Source: an uncultured Alphaproteobacteria bacterium (lineage in GTDB: Bacteria; Pseudomonadota; Alphaproteobacteria; Rs-D84). From it: a DNA stretch of 64,000 nt. The stretch covers positions 1 to 64,000 of the forward strand of contig CAKQGH010000001.1 of NCBI GenBank assembly GCA_934232895.1. Reading direction: 5' to 3'. The position numbers were made by a program, and so were the translations under genes. How positions within the stretch are numbered: position 1 is the first letter of the stretch; each line of letters begins with the position of its first letter. Of this stretch, positions 59,884 to 64,000 are shown one piece after another. The notes beneath the pieces were generated by a model. The model was given only the letters and a program-made list of their open reading frames with translations, was not told the origin of the DNA and made no database searches.

Positions 59884-59912
59884 ATAATAAGATACGAAAA
59901 TAAAAAAAGCAA
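59884..59912 (-). promoter_or_regulatory. Promoter of tRNA-Phe
   Basis: TTGCTT (59907-59912) and TATTAT (59884-59889) on the minus strand are exactly 17 bases apart, and the -10 ends 12 bases before the mature tRNA. Confidence 0.75.
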
Positions 59913-59925
59913 GGAAAAAGAAAAA

Positions 59926-61449
59926 ATGTTTACGATAAAGGGCAAAACAACAGATTGGGAACTGGTTATCGGGCTGGAAACACACATCGAGGTGTTGTCA
60001 AATTCCAAACTTTTCAGTGGTGCATCAGCAAATTATAACCCGACGATAGCCCCCAACACCCAGGTTTCTATGGTTGATGTGGCAATGCCCGGTATGTTGC
60101 CGGTGTTGAACGAATACTGTGTTGAACAGGCAATTAAAATGGGATTGGGCCTGAATGCCGAAATTTCACATCACAGTAAATTTGCCCGTAAACAGTATTT
60201 TTACCCTGACCTGCCCCAGGGATACCAAATTTCACAGCCTGCCGAAGAACCACCGGTTGTTGGCCGCGGTTGGGTTGAGATTATGGGCGACGATGGAAAT
60301 CCGAAAAAGATTTTAATTGAGCGCGCTCATTTGGAACAAGACGCCGGTAAATTAAAACACGATGTTCATCCAACAAAATCTTTTGCCGATTATAACCGTA
60401 CGGGTGTTGCATTGTTGGAAATCGTGACATTTTTGGACACGAAAAATCCTGAAAACAATTCATACATTTCATCCCCAGACGAGGCCGAGCGCTATCTGCG
60501 TGAAATTCGTGAAATCGCACGCGCACTGGGCGTGTCCAAGGCGAATATGGAAGAAGGTTCTATGCGCGCGGATGTGAATGTTTCTGTTCGTCCGGTTGGC
60601 GATACAAAATTCCGCACTCGCACCGAAACCAAAAATATGGTATCGTTCAAATTCATTAAATCCGCCATTGAATACGAGGCGCGCCGTCAAATCGAAATAT
60701 ATGAAAACGGTGGCACCGTATCCCAGGACACAATGCGTTATAACCAGGGCGACGGCACAACATCCGTTATGCGCAGCAAAGAAGACGCATTGGATTACCG
60801 CTATTTTCCAGACCCGGATTTATTGCCATTGGATATTACCGATGAACAAATTGAACGCGTTCGTAAAACTATGCCGGAATTGCCGGCGGCAACACGTGCA
60901 CGCTATATCAATGAATATGGTTTGGCCGAATATGATGCAGCGCGTTTAACCGAAACAACCGATATTTCCAAATGGTTTGATGCCGCCGTTGATGGCAATG
61001 CGGCACGCGCAAAACCAATTGCAAACTGGATGATTTCGGAACTGTTTGCACACGCCGAAAATTGGGATGTAAAAAACGCTGTGGATACAGCCGAGCCTGG
61101 CACACCGCGGATTATTCGCCCATTGGATTTGGCCGAATTAGTTGATATGATAAGCGCATCAGAAATCAACGGTAAACAGGCCAAAGATATATTTATAAAA
61201 ATGTTAGATGGCGAAACTGGCACCCCGCGCGAAATTGCCGATAAATTTGGTATGAAACAAATTACCGACACATCTGAAATCGAGGCCGTCATCGACGCCG
61301 TTATCGCCGCATCTGCACCCCAGGTCGCACAATACAAGGCAGGCAAAACTGGACTGTTGGGATTCTTTGTCGGCGGCGTAATGCGCGCCACACATGGCAA
61401 GGCCAACCCAGCCGTTGTAAACGAAATATTGTTGAAAAAATTATCCTAA
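59926..61449 (+). CDS. gatB: Asp-tRNA(Asn)/Glu-tRNA(Gln) amidotransferase subunit B
   Basis: GatB binds the misacylated tRNA and activates its carboxyl group. The 507-residue protein has WELVIGLETHIEVLSNSKLFSGA, ISHHSKFARKQYFYPDLPQGYQIS and LEIVTFLD, plus MRADVNVSVRP and RTETKNMVSFKFIKSAIEYE, all family hallmarks. The C-terminal YqeY-like tail (LLGFFVGGVMRATHGKANP) is intact. I chose the start at 59926, preceded by AAGGAAAAAGAAAA; a longer frame would run across the tRNA gene. Confidence 0.97.
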   Translation: MFTIKGKTTDWELVIGLETHIEVLSNSKLFSGASANYNPTIAPNTQVSMVDVAMPGMLPVLNEYCVEQAIKMGLGLNAEISHHSKFARKQYFYPDLPQGYQISQPAEEPPVVGRGWVEIMGDDGNPKKILIERAHLEQDAGKLKHDVHPTKSFADYNRTGVALLEIVTFLDTKNPENNSYISSPDEAERYLREIREIARALGVSKANMEEGSMRADVNVSVRPVGDTKFRTRTETKNMVSFKFIKSAIEYEARRQIEIYENGGTVSQDTMRYNQGDGTTSVMRSKEDALDYRYFPDPDLLPLDITDEQIERVRKTMPELPAATRARYINEYGLAEYDAARLTETTDISKWFDAAVDGNAARAKPIANWMISELFAHAENWDVKNAVDTAEPGTPRIIRPLDLAELVDMISASEINGKQAKDIFIKMLDGETGTPREIADKFGMKQITDTSEIEAVIDAVIAASAPQVAQYKAGKTGLLGFFVGGVMRATHGKANPAVVNEILLKKLS

Positions 61450-61464
61450 CCCAAAGGAGCACAC

Positions 61465-61632
61465 ATGCAAATCATTGGTATAGTGAAGAACAATCACATC
61501 ACTGGCGTTGAATATGGCCCTATTGAAATCCATGCGCCGAAAACAGATTACAAACACGCGCAACATCGTGCACAGCAAATAAAATCAATCCAGGCACGTG
61601 CAAAACGCAACCTGCGCACCAGACAAAAATAG
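61465..61632 (+). CDS. Uncharacterised 55-residue basic protein between gatB and miaB
   Basis: An ATG 15 bases after gatB opens a 55-codon frame with an excellent AAAGGAG ribosome binding site at the right distance. The product starts MQIIGIVKNNHITGVEYGPI and ends in a strongly basic helix (SIQARAKRNLRTRQK). It has no export signal. Its stop lies five bases before the miaB start, so the operon spacing also supports it. I do not recognise it; an RNA-binding role would fit its charge but is only a guess. Confidence 0.65.
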   Translation: MQIIGIVKNNHITGVEYGPIEIHAPKTDYKHAQHRAQQIKSIQARAKRNLRTRQK

Positions 61633-61637
61633 TACAA

Positions 61638-62942
61638 ATGAAAAAGTTTTTTATCCAGACATTCGGCTGTCAAATGAATGTGTATGATGGCCAACGCATT
61701 GCGGCCATGTTGGCACATCACGGTTTAACACAAACAGACGCTGTTGCCGACGCCGACATTATTATATTAAATACTTGTTCCGTACGTGAAAAGGCAACGA
61801 ACAAGGTTTATTCCGCCCTGGGGCGCATTCGCAAAGAAAAAAAGCCCACTGCCCTGTTTGGCATTGTTGGGTGTGTTGCACGCGAAAGTGGTGCCGATGC
61901 GTTCAAGCGCATTCCAGATTTGAATTTTGTTTTGGGGCCACAAAGTTATCATAAATTACCAGAGATATTAAGCGATCCTGATACACGTTTATTAAATATC
62001 GATTTGGGTGGTCTGGAAAAATTTGATGAATTGCCACAAATGCAAACATCACCATCGGTCGCATATATTCCAATTCAAGAGGGCTGCAATCACTGTTGTA
62101 CATACTGTATTGTGCCATATACACGCGGGCGCGAAATTTCACGTTCATTTAATGATGTTATGCGCGACACGGTTCACGCCGCGGAAACGGGCGCAATTGA
62201 AATATGCTTTTTGGGACAAAATGTAAATGGATATAAATATACCGATGAAAACGGCAAGTTATGGCGACTGTCTGATTTAATTCATGCAACCGCAAAACTG
62301 GATAATGTCAAACGCATTCGCTTTACATCCAGCTATCCAACCGAAATGACCGACGATTTGATTGAAATGTTTGCAATCGAACCGAAATTGTTGCCGTTTC
62401 TGAATATGCCTATACAAAGCGGGTCGCCCGATGTATTAACAAGAATGAACCGCCCGTATTCGCTAAATCTATATATAGATATTATTGACAAATTGCGTGC
62501 CGCACGACCAGATATTCAAATTTCCAGCGATTTTATTGTTGGGTTTCCCGGCGAAACCGACGACGATTTTGCACAAACAATGCAAATCGCAGAAAAGATT
62601 AAATACATCAATTCATATTCTTTCAAATATTCGCCCCGCCCCCACACGGCGGCGGCCGTGATGCCAAATCAAATACCAGAACAGATAAAGGCCGCGCGTC
62701 TGGCAAAACTGGACGGATATTTGAACGAAATTCAACGCACATTTAATGAAAGTTGCGTTGATAAAACATTTGAATGCCTGTGCGAGGGTCACGATAAAAC
62801 TGGGCGCCATTTCATATACCGTACACCATACATGCAACAATGCATTGTTGATGCCCCGGGCGGCGACGCGCCAATAATGGCCAACATAAAAATCACCGCC
62901 GCCAACAAGGCATCCCTGCGTGGTGAACTGGTCAAAGAATAA
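61638..62942 (+). CDS. miaB: tRNA-2-methylthio-N6-dimethylallyladenosine synthase MiaB
   Basis: MiaB adds the methylthio group to A37 of tRNAs reading U-starting codons, such as tRNA-Phe encoded nearby. The 434-residue protein has the three cluster-binding cysteines of the UPF0004 domain (TFGCQMN, LNTCSVRE, IVGCVARE), the radical-SAM triad CNHCCTYC at about residues 149-156 and a C-terminal TRAM domain. It is the last gene of the gatB transcript. Confidence 0.96.
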   Translation: MKKFFIQTFGCQMNVYDGQRIAAMLAHHGLTQTDAVADADIIILNTCSVREKATNKVYSALGRIRKEKKPTALFGIVGCVARESGADAFKRIPDLNFVLGPQSYHKLPEILSDPDTRLLNIDLGGLEKFDELPQMQTSPSVAYIPIQEGCNHCCTYCIVPYTRGREISRSFNDVMRDTVHAAETGAIEICFLGQNVNGYKYTDENGKLWRLSDLIHATAKLDNVKRIRFTSSYPTEMTDDLIEMFAIEPKLLPFLNMPIQSGSPDVLTRMNRPYSLNLYIDIIDKLRAARPDIQISSDFIVGFPGETDDDFAQTMQIAEKIKYINSYSFKYSPRPHTAAAVMPNQIPEQIKAARLAKLDGYLNEIQRTFNESCVDKTFECLCEGHDKTGRHFIYRTPYMQQCIVDAPGGDAPIMANIKITAANKASLRGELVKE

Positions 62943-62945
62943 TAT

Positions 62946-64000
62946 TCAAAATGCAAACCGGGCGTTAAATGATATGCGGTACATTGTACCAAAATCTGTT
63001 GCGATAACGCCCAATTCGGCACCACCGCCGGCGGCATCAAATACCGACCAGGCATCAATATGTAATGCCGCGCCAACATCACCCGATGTTTCGGCACGCA
63101 TACGCAAACCATAATTGTATGTTAAATCATCCGTGCCGCCGTGCGTATCAATATCAACGCCTATGCCAGTGCTGCTTTTATTATCCGACTGGTGCGCCAC
63201 AACGGCCCGATCTATTCTGGCGCCCGCAAATGGCGTAAACACAAAATCACCATCCGGATTCAAATGAACACCAACATCAAATTGGCCATAAAAACTTTTA
63301 CCATTTGGGGCCGAACGCGTCTGGGCACCATCCATAACAAAATCTGATTCAAATGTGGCAAACGACGCTCCCATAATGCCACGCGCCATAAATTCGCCGT
63401 TGTCATATTCTGCGCCAATGTTTCCACCAACAAACGAACCCACAAAATCATTTATATCGTCCGACACATCAACCACGCCGGCATACCCCACAACACCAAC
63501 ATTCAAATTCTTTGTCAGGGCCGCCCCATACGACATACGCGCCGCATTTATATTTGTATCCGAATTTTTAATTACAATTGGCGCAATGGAAAAATCATTT
63601 ACGATGTTCAAATTAAACATTTCAAATTCATCGAACACCCGCACGGGATTCATCAAATTTATCGGATTCAACCGCACAGATTTTGCCACAATTCCGCGTA
63701 AAGTATCGATGTCTGTCGCACCATCCATTGCGGCCAACAATTTATCATGTGGCGACGCCGCGCGCACCGAATGCAGAAAATTCCCAGTATTTGAATCAAG
63801 TATTTTGCGATAGTCTGTTTCACGAACCGTTGTCACATACAGTTTATCATTTTCTATGTATGTTTTGATTGCCATCAATGGATTATCATTTGGCGCAATG
63901 ATTGTTGCAACACCGGTACCACCAATATTATCAATTAAGATGCCATTGGCCAAATCACGCAACGAATTTACATACAATTTTACATTGCCAATCAATTGTA
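62946..64000 (-). CDS. Autotransporter, C-terminal part (cut by window edge)
   Basis: An open frame enters from beyond 64000 and ends at 62946. Its last 250 or so residues form an autotransporter beta-domain: repeated amphipathic strands (MSYGAALTKNLNVGVVGYAG, GNIGAEYDNGEFMARGIMG) and a final strand ending FNARFAF. The part before it (ENDKLYVTTVRETDY and nearby) resembles the end of a beta-helical passenger with an alpha-helical linker. The protein would export its passenger across the outer membrane. No start codon within the window is needed, since the frame is open to the edge. Confidence 0.82.
   Translation of the reverse strand, partial: QLIGNVKLYVNSLRDLANGILIDNIGGTGVATIIAPNDNPLMAIKTYIENDKLYVTTVRETDYRKILDSNTGNFLHSVRAASPHDKLLAAMDGATDIDTLRGIVAKSVRLNPINLMNPVRVFDEFEMFNLNIVNDFSIAPIVIKNSDTNINAARMSYGAALTKNLNVGVVGYAGVVDVSDDINDFVGSFVGGNIGAEYDNGEFMARGIMGASFATFESDFVMDGAQTRSAPNGKSFYGQFDVGVHLNPDGDFVFTPFAGARIDRAVVAHQSDNKSSTGIGVDIDTHGGTDDLTYNYGLRMRAETSGDVGAALHIDAWSVFDAAGGGAELGVIATDFGTMYRISFNARFAF

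Overview
The window reads as a chromosomal segment of an uncultured, probably host-associated Alphaproteobacterium. The support is the mix of Gram-negative envelope genes (tolB, pal, an asmA-like gene, outer-membrane barrels, an autotransporter), the SufBC and GatCAB sets, the rpsL-rpsG-fusA order and the acpP-fabF and mltG neighbourhood. Coding is dense, intergenic gaps are short, and most genes have an AAGGA-type ribosome binding site. I would guess an RF32-like gut lineage, but that is only an impression from gene style.

Layout. 1-1221: str operon (fusA start, rpsG, rpsL) behind a near-consensus promoter. 1356-3008: two secreted beta-barrel proteins. 3266-5976: acyl-CoA synthetase and mltG. 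6113-6618: a tRNA-Pro locus whose 5' half is duplicated around a small GIY-YIG nuclease gene. 6715-8322: fabF and acpP. 8440-10709: a recombinase-like protein without its catalytic residues and three tandem paralogues of an unknown Cys-containing family. 10725-13641: lepA, rbfA and a VTT-type membrane protein. 13642-14370: a nest of dispersed palindromic repeats. 14371-19624: five secreted, repeat-rich paralogues sharing end motifs. 19687-23976: porin-like protein, pal, ftsE-ftsX, a YdcF-like protein and plsC. 24293-26075: secreted nuclease and tolB. 26304-27473: orphan ribbon-helix-helix protein, VirB2-like protein and lipoprotein. 27634-32482: fba, an M16 peptidase, efp, ppa and dnaN. 32644-36482: a diadenylate cyclase, an AsmA-like protein and a pseudouridine synthase in one run. 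36498-43569: type IV pilin, uvrC, pgsA, dnaJ, parE, a DUF3781 protein and two overlapping paralogues of an unknown family. 43615-49792: Cys-rich secreted proteins, dnaA, dprA, plsY and rpsT. 50117-52675: TcpQ-like protein and type IVb pilus secretin. 52852-57469: sufB, sufC and membrane proteins. 57506-62942: ruvX, gatC, gatA, tRNA-Phe, gatB, an overlooked 55-residue gene and miaB. 62946-64000: the C-terminal part of an autotransporter, cut by the window edge.

How it fits together. Most of the window is core housekeeping: translation (str operon, lepA, efp, rpsT, gatCAB, miaB, tRNAs), replication and repair (dnaA, dnaN, parE, dprA, uvrC, ruvX), lipid synthesis (acpP, fabF, plsC, plsY, pgsA) and envelope upkeep (mltG, ftsEX, tolB-pal). 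Accessory material sits between these blocks. The most unusual items are the tRNA-Pro/GIY-YIG duplication, the three-gene Cys-motif family, the secreted paralogue array with an exact 291-base tandem duplication, the c-di-AMP synthase in an apparent Alphaproteobacterium, and structured intergenic repeats, one of which shows compensatory changes between its two copies.
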